64,000 bases of DNA from UBA9926 sp913064795 (GTDB lineage Bacteria; Pseudomonadota; Gammaproteobacteria; Pseudomonadales; Azotimanducaceae): the NCBI GenBank assembly GCA_045560765.1, contig JBJKZD010000009.1, forward strand, positions 124,001 through 188,000, read 5' to 3'. Each line of letters begins with the position of its first letter. The stretch's first letter is position 1. The translations under genes were made by a program, and so were the position numbers. A model generated the notes under the pieces. The model was not told where the DNA came from. It saw only the letters and a list, made by a program, of their open reading frames with translations, and did no database searches. Shown here one piece after another: positions 44,955-53,128 of this stretch.

Positions 44955-46511
44955 ATGTCTACGGTACCCACCACAACACTCATCGTGCTCGACGGCTTCG
45001 GCCATCGATCTGACCCGACCGACAATGCGATTGCTCAAGCTGCGACACCCTTTCTGGACGAGACCTATGCGCTGAAAGCGCACAGTTTAATCTCGGGATC
45101 AGGCATCGACGTCGGACTCCCAGCGGGTCAGATGGGGAACTCAGAAGTCGGCCACATGAACCTGGGCGCAGGTCGTGTTGTCCACCAGGATTTTACTCGG
45201 ATCAATCAAGCCATCGAGGATGAAAGTTTTTTCTCTAATCCAGTCTTCATCAACAGCTTTGATGATCTCGCAAAGACCGGGCGCACATTGCATGTTCTGG
45301 GTCTACTCTCCCCAGGGGGTGTCCACAGCCATGAAGACCATCTCAACGCCGTTATATCCTTGGCGGCCGCTCGGGGCGTCAAAGCCATAGAGATTCATGG
45401 GTTTCTTGATGGCCGTGACGTCCCACCTAAATCTGCGACCGCATCGATCACCAAAGTCGAGGCACACTGCAGGGATCTCGGAATTGGCCGGATTGCGACC
45501 CTGGTTGGTCGGTATTTTGCGATGGATCGAGATCAACGTTGGGAGCGAATCAAAAAAGCGTTTGACCTGATTCATCGAGGCCAAGCCGACCACCGATTTG
45601 AAACGGCTCACGCCGGATTAGAAGCAGCCTATCAGCGTGGCGAAACAGATGAATTCCTAGCGCCCACGGTCATTGAATCCAGTCAGACCGATGGCCAAGT
45701 TCGGCAAGGCGACCAAATCATTTTCATCAATTTTCGCTCAGACCGAGCCAGAGCAATCTCTGAGGCTTTTACTCAGGAAAACTTCGATAAATTTGAACGA
45801 CCCCAGCGACCCGCACTCTCGCGCTTCATCACTTTTACCCAATATTCCGATACCCTCAGCGTCCCTTGCGCGTTTCCCCCAGAAGAGATCCAAAACGGGC
45901 TGGGGGAACACCTCGCACATCTGGGCCTCAGCCAGCTGCGTATCGCCGAGACCGAGAAGTATGCCCATGTCACCTTCTTTTTTTCATGTGGGCGGGAAAC
46001 ACCCTACCCATTGGAAGATCGCATCCTGATCCCATCCCCCGATGTTGCAACCTATGATCTTGCGCCGGCTATGAGCGCTCATGCCGTGGCGGATCATCTT
46101 TGCAATGCTATTCGCTCAGGGGATTATGCTTTTATCGTTTGTAATTTTGCCAATGGCGACATGGTTGGCCATACCGGCAACCTAAATGCCGCTATTCAAG
46201 CGGTTGAAACATTAGATGCTTGCTTAAAAAAGGTGGCGGACGCGGCCAAAGATTCAGGCGGCCAGCTACTCATTACAGCCGATCACGGTAACTGTGAGCA
46301 GATGTCAGACCCTAGGACCGGCCAGCCCCACACCGCGCACACCAGCGAAGAAGTCCCTATTATCTATATCGGCCCAAAGGAGGTTGAGTTTAAAGAGGGC
46401 GGTGTACTGAGTGATGTCGCACCGACGATCCTTGCTCTCATGGACCTCCCTCAACCCCGAGATATGCTCGGGCAATCTTTGATCACCCTCCCTGAACGAA
46501 GGCCATCTTGA
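44955..46511 (+). CDS. gpmI: 2,3-bisphosphoglycerate-independent phosphoglycerate mutase
   Basis: 518 residues. Interconverts 3- and 2-phosphoglycerate in glycolysis using two manganese ions. LIVLDGFGHR carries the first metal Asp, and the phosphoserine nucleophile is S63 in QMGNSEVGHMNLGAGR. The phosphatase-fold metal ligands appear in NFANGDMVGHTGNLNAAIQA and LLITADHGNCEQM. The stop overlaps the envC start (TTG 46508) by four bases, so the two genes are co-translated. Confidence 0.96.
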   Translation: MSTVPTTTLIVLDGFGHRSDPTDNAIAQAATPFLDETYALKAHSLISGSGIDVGLPAGQMGNSEVGHMNLGAGRVVHQDFTRINQAIEDESFFSNPVFINSFDDLAKTGRTLHVLGLLSPGGVHSHEDHLNAVISLAAARGVKAIEIHGFLDGRDVPPKSATASITKVEAHCRDLGIGRIATLVGRYFAMDRDQRWERIKKAFDLIHRGQADHRFETAHAGLEAAYQRGETDEFLAPTVIESSQTDGQVRQGDQIIFINFRSDRARAISEAFTQENFDKFERPQRPALSRFITFTQYSDTLSVPCAFPPEEIQNGLGEHLAHLGLSQLRIAETEKYAHVTFFFSCGRETPYPLEDRILIPSPDVATYDLAPAMSAHAVADHLCNAIRSGDYAFIVCNFANGDMVGHTGNLNAAIQAVETLDACLKKVADAAKDSGGQLLITADHGNCEQMSDPRTGQPHTAHTSEEVPIIYIGPKEVEFKEGGVLSDVAPTILALMDLPQPRDMLGQSLITLPERRPS

Positions 46512-47722
46512 AGCTTTTGAGGGTCTGGCCAATGATCAGCTGGCACTCTATTGGCAGACAGTGGTTGATCGCAGTCTTCCTGTTTGGTGGCGCCCTATCC
46601 TCTACAGCAACCCAGGCGGAACGCGACGAGGCAGCCCTTGAGGCTGAGTTGAGCGAACTCAAAGCCGTCCTTCAGCGTGTCGCCGTTGAACAGAATCTCC
46701 TGCGCAATGAACGTGATGACAAAACTCAGTCAATTAAGGATCTCGATCAAGACATCGCGAACATTCTGAAAGAGCGGCGAGCCGCCGAGCGCAGCGCCCG
46801 TCAAGCTCAAACGCAAATCAACATGCTGACCGATCATCAGAAAGCGTTAAGCAAGCGCCGGGATATCCAAAAAGAGCATATCCGGGAACACATCATAGCG
46901 GCGAGTCGACTCGGAGAGACCGGGCTTTTAAAGGTGCTACTGAATCAGGAAGACCCCAACCAATTGTCTCGAATTTCTGAATACTACCGGTATCTGTCAA
47001 AAGCACGCATCGCGCAAATCTCCGCGTTTGAACAGACCTTGGCGGAACTCGCTCAAAATGAGCTCAAGCTCATCGAGGAATCAAGTGCCCTCGAACAAGC
47101 CGCCAACGAAATTGCATCAACCTCTGAAACACTCACGCAGAGACGGTCTGAGCTCTCCGATGTACGGCGCGCACTTGATGCTCAGTACGCTACCTCAAAA
47201 GCCCGAACCAATGCCCTCGAGCGCGATGCGCTCAATCTACAGACATTGCTCGAGCAGATTAGGCGAAATCTCATCGAATTCCCGAGCACCCTTGATTTTC
47301 AATCCATCGAAAGCCGAAAGGGTGAACTACCCCTGCCCTTGGCTGGCACGATTCGTCATCGCTTTGGCGACCGACGCTTCCAAAACAAAGTGCGCTGGGA
47401 TGGCCTTGTGATCGACGCGGCTTCAGGGACCAAAGTGACCGCGGTGCATTATGGTCGGGTTGTCTTTGCGGATTGGCTTCGCGGATTTGGTCTGATGGTG
47501 ATTCTTCGTCATAGTGACGGATTCATGAGTCTCTATGGTCATAATCAGGTAATCTATCTAGAAGTGGGTGATTGGGTCCTGGCAGGCCAGACCATTGCAG
47601 AAGTTGGTCAAAGCGGCGGCCAAGCTTCGCCCAGCACCTACTTCGAGATTCGAGACCAGGGTCAGCCTGTGGACCCACTCATTTGGTGTAATACAAAGGC
47701 ATTGCCAGGCCGTAAGGGATAG
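46508..47722 (+). CDS. envC: Murein hydrolase activator EnvC (degenerate LytM factor)
   Basis: 404 residues. Periplasmic activator of AmiA/AmiB amidases during daughter-cell separation. A signal peptide (WLIAVFLFGGALSSTATQA) is followed by a long coiled coil (residues ~35-240) and a C-terminal LytM/M23 domain: VRWDGLVIDAASGTKVTAVH, GRVVFADWLRGFGLMVILRH, YGHNQVIYLEVGDWV and SPSTYFEIRDQGQPVDPLIW. The His/Asp zinc ligands of active LytM enzymes are replaced, as in E. coli EnvC. Start TTG 46508 overlaps gpmI; ATG 46532 is an alternative. Confidence 0.93.
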   Translation: MKLLRVWPMISWHSIGRQWLIAVFLFGGALSSTATQAERDEAALEAELSELKAVLQRVAVEQNLLRNERDDKTQSIKDLDQDIANILKERRAAERSARQAQTQINMLTDHQKALSKRRDIQKEHIREHIIAASRLGETGLLKVLLNQEDPNQLSRISEYYRYLSKARIAQISAFEQTLAELAQNELKLIEESSALEQAANEIASTSETLTQRRSELSDVRRALDAQYATSKARTNALERDALNLQTLLEQIRRNLIEFPSTLDFQSIESRKGELPLPLAGTIRHRFGDRRFQNKVRWDGLVIDAASGTKVTAVHYGRVVFADWLRGFGLMVILRHSDGFMSLYGHNQVIYLEVGDWVLAGQTIAEVGQSGGQASPSTYFEIRDQGQPVDPLIWCNTKALPGRKG

Positions 47723-47759
47723 TGACCAGTCACTTCTTGTCTGCCTAAAGGATTGAACG

Positions 47760-49292
47760 ATGAACCAGCGATTGATTGTGATGCTGCTACTACTTGCAGC
47801 CAGTGGCCTGGCGGTCAGCGAAACCGATATTTCAGAGCCCCCATCTGTTGCAGCCCCGCTGACCGAAACAGAGCCTTTAGCCGATAAAGAGCCGTCAGCC
47901 AATAAAGAGCCGTCAGCGAACAAAGAGCCTTCAGCGAACAAAGAGCCGTCAGCGAACAAAGAGCCTTCAGCGAACAAAGAGCCTTCAGCGAACAAAGAGC
48001 CTTCAGCCAATAAAGAGCCGTCAGCGAACAAAGAATTCGCCGCGAAAGAACCAACCCCCGAGGAAGCCCCTGCGTCAACTTTGGGTCAATTACCGCTTCA
48101 AGAACTCAGAATTTTTGCCGAGGCGTTTGATCGAATCTCAAAAGCCTATGTCGAAGACGTCGATGACAAAACCCTGCTGAACAACGCAATCAGGGGATTA
48201 CTCGATCAATTGGACCCTCATTCAGCGTTTTTAGATTCAAAAACTTTTGAGCGGTTGCAAGAAAGCACCACCGGCAATTACGGCGGGCTAGGCATCGAAA
48301 TAGGAACCGAAGAGGGGTTGATTAAGGTGGTCACCCCCATCGACGACACCCCAGCTGCCAAAGCGGGCATTCTGCCGGGAGACCTCATTGTACAAATCGA
48401 GGGGCAATCCATTCGTAGCATGGGCGTCAGCGAAGCGGTCGAAATTATGCGAGGTGCACCCGGCAGCACCGTCACGTTAAGCGTTGTGCGTCAAGGCGAG
48501 TCTAATCCAATCGAGATCACCCTGACACGCGAGGTGATCAATATTGCCAGTGTTCGGCAACGCCTCTTGGAACCTTATTTCGGTTACATCAGGGTCGCCC
48601 AGTTTCAGGCTGACACGGGATCGGAGGTCGCCGCAGCGATTGAAAAACTTGAATCAGAAACCCCGCTTAAAGGCCTGATTATCGATCTGAGGAACAATCC
48701 TGGAGGAGTACTCCAGGCTGCCGTCGCACTCTCCGACCTCTTTATTCGTGAAGGGCTCATTGTCTATACGGAAGGTCGCTTGGAAAATGCGGCGATGAAA
48801 TATCGCGCTAGCGAATCGAGCGTACTCGAAGGGGTGCCCCTCGTGGTCTTGGTCAACGAGGGCTCTGCTTCAGCCTCGGAAATCGTTGCCGGCGCCCTTC
48901 AGGATCATGGCAGAGCCATTATCATGGGAACCCGAACCTTCGGTAAAGGCTCTGTGCAAACCGTGCTGCAGCTGACCAGCGATAAGGCCATCAAGCTCAC
49001 CACGGCACTTTATTTCACGCCCCTGGGTCGGTCCATTCAAGCCGAGGGTATTGTCCCAGATCTTTGGATCGACCGCTCAACCGTTACGAAAATTAAGTCC
49101 AACCCTTTTAGGCTAAAGGAAAAAGACCTCCCGGGTCATTTAAACGCACCAACAACAGGCGATGCTTCGGAGGACGACTCCTCCCAAACCGAGGATTCCT
49201 TCACCAACGATTTCCAGCTGCGTGAGGCACTCACCCTGCTCAAGGGCATCAACATTCTCTCAAGCAAAGACAAATCGATCGACAGGCTTTAA
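47760..49292 (+). CDS. ctpA: Carboxyl-terminal processing protease CtpA (S41 family) with N-terminal hexapeptide repeats
   Basis: 510 residues. Periplasmic serine protease that processes or degrades cell-envelope proteins. Signal peptide MNQRLIVMLLLLAASGLAVS, then a low-complexity spacer with eight tandem E-P-S-A-N-K units (residues ~44-91). The conserved N-terminal helix region (ELRIFAEAFDRISKAYVEDV), a PDZ domain (NYGGLGIEIGTEEGLIKVV through MRGAPGS) and the S41 catalytic block VVLVNEGSASASEIVAGAL with general-base Lys in RTFGKGSVQT follow. The spacer is unusual and expandable. Follows envC by 37 bp; the pair envC-ctpA is conserved in relatives. Confidence 0.95.
   Translation: MNQRLIVMLLLLAASGLAVSETDISEPPSVAAPLTETEPLADKEPSANKEPSANKEPSANKEPSANKEPSANKEPSANKEPSANKEPSANKEFAAKEPTPEEAPASTLGQLPLQELRIFAEAFDRISKAYVEDVDDKTLLNNAIRGLLDQLDPHSAFLDSKTFERLQESTTGNYGGLGIEIGTEEGLIKVVTPIDDTPAAKAGILPGDLIVQIEGQSIRSMGVSEAVEIMRGAPGSTVTLSVVRQGESNPIEITLTREVINIASVRQRLLEPYFGYIRVAQFQADTGSEVAAAIEKLESETPLKGLIIDLRNNPGGVLQAAVALSDLFIREGLIVYTEGRLENAAMKYRASESSVLEGVPLVVLVNEGSASASEIVAGALQDHGRAIIMGTRTFGKGSVQTVLQLTSDKAIKLTTALYFTPLGRSIQAEGIVPDLWIDRSTVTKIKSNPFRLKEKDLPGHLNAPTTGDASEDDSSQTEDSFTNDFQLREALTLLKGINILSSKDKSIDRL
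47889..48032 (+). repeat. Eight tandem 18-bp units in ctpA
   Basis: Each unit encodes E-P-S-A-N-K and is preceded by a diverged E-P-L-A-D-K. Units differ only at silent positions: CCG or CCT for Pro, and GCG-AAC or GCC-AAT for Ala-Asn. Units 1-2 and 7-8 share the same silent pattern at Ala-Asn, suggesting block duplication. Total 144 bp; gain or loss of units keeps the frame. Confidence 0.97.
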
Positions 49293-49295
49293 GAG

Positions 49296-50039
49296 CTATC
49301 GGCCCGCCGTCAAGGCAAACGCTGCCTTGAGATCGAGGGTGCCCTCGTAGATGGCGCGCCCGGTAATGACGCCCTGGACACCCCCTGAATCACGCTCAGG
49401 TAAGGCCGCCAACTGCGCAATATCGGATAACTGATTAACCCCGCCGGACGCAATAATCGGTAAAGACACCGCATCGGCCAACGCGACGGTTCCTTCAAAA
49501 TTGATACCTTCCATCATGCCATCTCTACTGATGTCCGTATAAATGATGGCTGACACCCCTTCGTTTTCAAACCGTTTCGCCAACTCAACCACCAAGTGGT
49601 CCGTCACCGCTTTCCAGCCTTGAATGGCCACTTTGCCATGCAGGCCATCAAGGCCGATGATCATTGTTCCAGGAAATCGCCGGGTCATCTCGCCAACAAA
49701 CTCCGGGTCCTGAACCGCCTTGGTCCCCAAAACGAGATAATCAACACCGGCCTCTAGGTAGGACTCAACAATCGCCTGGGAACGAATACCCCCACCCAGT
49801 TGAAGAGTAAGATCAGGAAACGTTGCTGCGATCTCGTTGACGATGTCTCGGCTTACACTCGATCCTTCGAGCGCGCCATCGAGATCAACGATATGCAATC
49901 GTGAGGCACCTTCATTGACCCAACGCGCTGCTGTCTCTAGGGGATCTGTGCTGTAAACCGTTGAGGCATCGAACTTGCCTTGCTTGAGGTTCACAACAGC
50001 GCCATCTTTTAAATCAATAGCCGGTATGACGGTAAGCAC
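49296..50039 (-). CDS. hisA: ProFAR isomerase HisA
   Basis: 247 residues. (beta/alpha)8 barrel that isomerises ProFAR to PRFAR in histidine synthesis. VIPAIDLKDGAVVNLKQGKF carries the first catalytic Asp. LHIVDLDGAL, LQLGGGIRSQ and the second catalytic Asp in YTDISRDGMMEG follow, with IIASGGVNQL at the phosphate site. The start is GTG 50039, directly adjoining the hisB stop (TGAGTG). hisH, which normally separates hisB from hisA, is absent. Converges on ctpA with a three-base gap. Confidence 0.96.
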   Translation of the reverse strand: MLTVIPAIDLKDGAVVNLKQGKFDASTVYSTDPLETAARWVNEGASRLHIVDLDGALEGSSVSRDIVNEIAATFPDLTLQLGGGIRSQAIVESYLEAGVDYLVLGTKAVQDPEFVGEMTRRFPGTMIIGLDGLHGKVAIQGWKAVTDHLVVELAKRFENEGVSAIIYTDISRDGMMEGINFEGTVALADAVSLPIIASGGVNQLSDIAQLAALPERDSGGVQGVITGRAIYEGTLDLKAAFALTAGR

Positions 50040-50627
50040 TCAGAGCAGACCTTTGGTGGAAGGCAGTTGATCCTTCATCCGATCATCCGTCTCGAGCGCC
50101 ATCCTAAGAGCACGCCCAAAGGCCTTAAACACGGTTTCAATCTGGTGATGCGCGTTATCACCATGAAGGTTATCGATATGGAGTGTGACGAGGGCATGAT
50201 TAACGAACCCTTGGAAGAACTCATGAAACAAGTCAACGTCAAATTCACCGACCTGCGCTCGTTTGAACGGCACTCTAAAACTGAGTCCCGGCCGACCGGA
50301 TAAATCAATCACCACTCGAGAAAGCGCTTCGTCCAATGGCACATAGGCATGGCCGTAGCGTCGAATACCTTTCTTATCCCCCACAGCCTTCGCAAAGGTT
50401 TGACCCAAAGCAATACCGATATCCTCTACCGTGTGATGGGCATCAATCTCAAGATCACCACTGGCCTCGATCTCGAGATCAATCAAGCCGTGACGCGCAA
50501 TTTGATCCAGCATGTGCTCTAAAAAGGGGATTCCCGTTGCAAATCGTCGATGCCCTGTCCCGTCTAAATTAAGTTGCACACTGATTTGGGTCTCCAGGGT
50601 GTCACGCTGAACCTCAGCCATCCTCAT
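50040..50627 (-). CDS. hisB: Imidazoleglycerol-phosphate dehydratase HisB (monofunctional)
   Basis: 195 residues. Dehydrates IGP to imidazole-acetol phosphate using two manganese ions. Signatures: GIPFLEHMLDQIARHGLIDL, DLEIDAHHTVEDIGIALGQ (His/Glu metal ligands), DLFHEFFQGFVNHALVTLHI and NAHHQIETVFKAFGRALR. There is no N-terminal phosphatase domain, unlike E. coli HisB. ATG 50627 (MRMAEVQRDT) has GGAG eight bases upstream; ATG 50621 is also possible, and the longer frame to 50687 is not. Immediately followed by hisA. Confidence 0.95.
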   Translation of the reverse strand: MRMAEVQRDTLETQISVQLNLDGTGHRRFATGIPFLEHMLDQIARHGLIDLEIEASGDLEIDAHHTVEDIGIALGQTFAKAVGDKKGIRRYGHAYVPLDEALSRVVIDLSGRPGLSFRVPFKRAQVGEFDVDLFHEFFQGFVNHALVTLHIDNLHGDNAHHQIETVFKAFGRALRMALETDDRMKDQLPSTKGLL

Positions 50628-50670
50628 GTGATCTGCTCCAAGCAAAACGATCAGTATAGCACTGGACCCT

Positions 50671-51057
50671 TTATAGCACCGCACCATTCGGAAGGTAGCG
50701 GTTATCGGTATTGGATTTAATCCACCGCCGAAACTCTGGATCGAATTGATCCATCCGTTTTAGTCCCGCCACCAGCGGAATCACCGGGCTTGTTTTTCCC
50801 GCATCCCAACCCACCCAATCTCGCTCGGCCAAGGTAAAGAATCGAATCAGTTGATGCTTCGTTTCAGCATCCAAGTCCTCAGCCGCCTCCCATAAAGAAG
50901 CCTCAGCCTTCATCCATGATCGATAGTCCTGAAAATCCTCAAGGTTCAGGCCATCAAGATGGTCCAGTGGCGCTTTCGGTAATTTTTGGACCAATATCAA
51001 AAGCTGTGCCGAATTCAATGGCTCGGCAACGCTTGGTGTCCACACTCCAATACTCAT
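50671..51057 (-). CDS. Uncharacterised 128-residue protein upstream of hisB
   Basis: Soluble, acidic, Trp/Leu-rich and predicted mostly helical. No signal peptide, membrane segment or cysteine. I do not recognise the family. Visible blocks are AQLLILVQKLPKAPLDHLDG, LIRFFTLAERDWVGWDAGKT (a segment of alternating aromatic and acidic residues), LVAGLKRMDQFDPEFRRWIK and the end NRYLPNGAVL. GAAGG lies six bases before the ATG. It is on the same strand as tRNA-Gly (41 bp upstream) and hisB (43 bp downstream), so all may share a transcript. Confidence 0.72.
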   Translation of the reverse strand: MSIGVWTPSVAEPLNSAQLLILVQKLPKAPLDHLDGLNLEDFQDYRSWMKAEASLWEAAEDLDAETKHQLIRFFTLAERDWVGWDAGKTSPVIPLVAGLKRMDQFDPEFRRWIKSNTDNRYLPNGAVL

Positions 51058-51098
51058 CGGCGGCCTTCTCCCTGCTGCGGCAAACTAGATCGGTAAAC

Positions 51099-51174
51099 TG
51101 GAGCGGGCGACGAGATTCGAACTCGCGACAACCAGCTTGGGAAGCTGGGACTCTACCAACTGAGCTACACCCGC
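51099..51174 (-). tRNA. tRNA-Gly (anticodon CCC)
   Basis: 76-base cloverleaf on the minus strand with encoded CCA. The acceptor GCGGGTG pairs with CGCCCGC (one G-U). The anticodon stem CCAGC/GCTGG closes the loop TTCCCAA, giving CCC at positions 34-36 after U33. The T arm is GCGAG-TTCGAAT-CTCGT. The discriminator U73 is as expected for bacterial tRNA-Gly. It reads GGG codons. Confidence 0.95.
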
Positions 51175-51274
51175 ATGGTCTTATTTTGCCAGTATCTAGC
51201 AGTGATGGCGAAACCTTTCTAGCAATCACCGGCCTCAACGACAACTTCCCAAATTGGGCGGCGACACCGAGTGA

Positions 51275-52162
51275 TTAAAATTCCGCCAATAAGACCAACG
51301 CAATACCCAAGAGCATTAGCCCGATGCCTTGCCATTCTTTAACGCTGGGGCGCTCGGAGAAGAAAAAATAGGCAATGAGCAGCGCAAAAATTAGCTCCAA
51401 CTGGCCAAGGGTTTTAACCACTGCTGCGCCTTCGAGAGCGAAAGCGGTGAACCACCCGATCGACCCCAGGACGCTCGTTAGACCAATGAAACTACTGAGT
51501 CGCCACTGCCGAGCCACCTGCTTGAGCTCCGCGGGTCTTTGCCAAGTCACGATCGCCAGACAAACCGCCGTTTGAAGCATCACCATACACAACAAGGTAA
51601 AGCCAGCCGCGGTCACGGGTGAGGGTAGCTCAAGACCCAAACTGGCATCTCGCACCAGCAGTGACGTCAATGAGAACGCAAGGGCAGCCACTAAACCAAT
51701 CACCGCATCCCTGCGGATCCAGCCGCCAACCGAAACCGGCTTGGCATAAACTCGCACCAGACCCAGGGTACAGACCACCATGCCTGCAAGCGCAATCCAC
51801 TCTAGAGGCTCTGCAAAAAGTAGTATTCCTAGGACCGCGGTGATCACGATTTCTAACCGAATCGTTGTACTCCCCACGGCAAAACTGCGAAGGGAGAAAA
51901 GGTAGACCAAAAGCATGGTTGCGAAGATCTGGAGCAGCCCCGCCACAAGGACTTTCACAAAAAAATTCCCAGTTACCCGGTCAATAACTGAGGACTCCAG
52001 CAAAAAAGCCCCGTAGATCACAACAAATGGCAATCCGAATAGATAACGGACGAGGGTCGCGCTCTGAACAGAGACTGTTTGATTCAGTGTTTTCTGGGCA
52101 GCGGTTCGAACCGCTTGCATGAGCGCTGCCAACAGGGTCCAGGTTACAAACGATTCAAGCAT
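51275..52162 (-). CDS. EamA/DMT-superfamily transporter
   Basis: 295 residues with about ten hydrophobic helices, arranged as two EamA repeats. Drug/metabolite transporter of unknown substrate. The C-terminal half includes LGSIGWFTAFALEGAAVVKT and LELIFALLIAYFFFSERPSV followed by EWQGIGLMLLGIALVL, the typical second-repeat end. ATG 52162 is chosen because GGGAGG lies four bases upstream and the protein then starts with LESFVTWTLLAALMQAVRT; the frame to 52273 adds a hydrophilic stretch unlike the family. Same strand as the tRNA-Gly but separated by 100 bp. Confidence 0.88.
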   Translation of the reverse strand: MLESFVTWTLLAALMQAVRTAAQKTLNQTVSVQSATLVRYLFGLPFVVIYGAFLLESSVIDRVTGNFFVKVLVAGLLQIFATMLLVYLFSLRSFAVGSTTIRLEIVITAVLGILLFAEPLEWIALAGMVVCTLGLVRVYAKPVSVGGWIRRDAVIGLVAALAFSLTSLLVRDASLGLELPSPVTAAGFTLLCMVMLQTAVCLAIVTWQRPAELKQVARQWRLSSFIGLTSVLGSIGWFTAFALEGAAVVKTLGQLELIFALLIAYFFFSERPSVKEWQGIGLMLLGIALVLLAEF

Positions 52163-52552
52163 GCAGCCTCCCTGACGCTCTAACCAGCGCAGTTCTATGA
52201 TCCTGACCTTGACCCTCGGGCGAACATTTGATCTTTCGCTGTTCGAGGCATCGGAGCTCCTTACGTCGGCCATTCCGGCATCGATCAGCGTGGAGGCTTC
52301 AAGCGTCAGTCGGCGGGCCGCCCCTGGGAGTATAAGGCCCCACAGAAACGATTGGTGGGTGAACGTTGGCCCGCTTGAATGGGAGTCCTATTCTTAAAAC
52401 AGGTTTTCCCTAACAATTGGGATCAGACTGCCCGCGCTTGTTTTGGAACTCAGCAGCTGGCAGGCGCCAGGCCTTTCATCACCGGGTCCTCTTTCTCCCT
52501 GCCAAATGAAGACTGGAACACCGGACAAAAAAGCCGCGACTTTAAGCCTTCG
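52163..52552. other. 390-bp gap between DMT transporter and peroxiredoxin genes
   Basis: No gene is supported. Short frames on the plus strand (for example 52379 onward) run antisense into the peroxiredoxin and match nothing. The left part must contain the promoter of the transporter gene (minus strand): TATACT occurs on that strand near 52330, without a good -35. A run of six T on the minus strand (52528-52533) lies just downstream of the peroxiredoxin stop but has no convincing stem before it. Confidence 0.5.
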
Positions 52553-53032
52553 TCAAAGCGCCTCGAGTATTTTCTCAGCGGAACTGACCTCAAAAGCACC
52601 ACCCTGATCAGCATTCAAGACGGTGACTTTGCCATCTTCAGCAATCAACGCATAACGGGAGGAGCGATGCCCTAATCCGAACCCCGAGCCGTCGAGGGTC
52701 AAGCCCATGGCCGTCGTGAACTCTCCATTACCGTCAGCGGCCATCACTAAAGCCTCAGCGTTTTGACTTTGGCCCCAGGCACTCATCACAAAGGCGTCGT
52801 TGACGCTCAAGCAAACGATCGCATCAACGCCCTTTGCTAAAATCTTATCGGCATTCGCCACAAATCCTGGCAGGTGCGCAGCGCTGCATGTTGGCGTAAA
52901 CGCGCCGGGCACGGCGAACAGAACCACTTTTTTCCCGGCAAAAAACTCACCTGTGTTTAAATCTTCTGGTCCCTTTTCGCCCATTGTCTTGATTGTGACG
53001 TTTGGGATCGGGTCCCCTACTGATACAGCCAT
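52553..53032 (-). CDS. Peroxiredoxin (Prx5/glutaredoxin-dependent type)
   Basis: 159 residues. Reduces H2O2 and organic peroxides through the peroxidatic Cys49 in VPGAFTPTCSAAHLPGFV. VDAIVCLSVNDAFVMSAWGQ and GLGHRSSRYALIAEDGKV with the conserved Arg are Prx5 signatures. The second Cys (C73-like in AIVCLSVND) is the common non-resolving one, so recycling probably needs glutaredoxin/glutathione or thioredoxin. ATG 53032 has GGAG six bases upstream; four further upstream codons are less likely. Stands alone, 96 bp after the PhyH gene. Confidence 0.94.
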   Translation of the reverse strand: MAVSVGDPIPNVTIKTMGEKGPEDLNTGEFFAGKKVVLFAVPGAFTPTCSAAHLPGFVANADKILAKGVDAIVCLSVNDAFVMSAWGQSQNAEALVMAADGNGEFTTAMGLTLDGSGFGLGHRSSRYALIAEDGKVTVLNADQGGAFEVSSAEKILEAL

Positions 53033-53128
53033 TGAACACTCCAATATTGATAAGTTATGAATCCGCCCAGTCTCTAATGAACACAGCGCCAGTGCAAGTT
53101 GATTCGACGAACTTGTGGTGGGTCTCTA

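Noticed and set aside
47558..48031. 157-codon minus-strand frame full of F-A-D-G-S-L repeats
   Set aside because: It is the antisense reading of the CtpA hexapeptide array and part of envC; the plus-strand genes are clear.
52379..52675. 98-codon plus-strand frame overlapping the peroxiredoxin
   Set aside because: Antisense to a well supported gene and without any family match.
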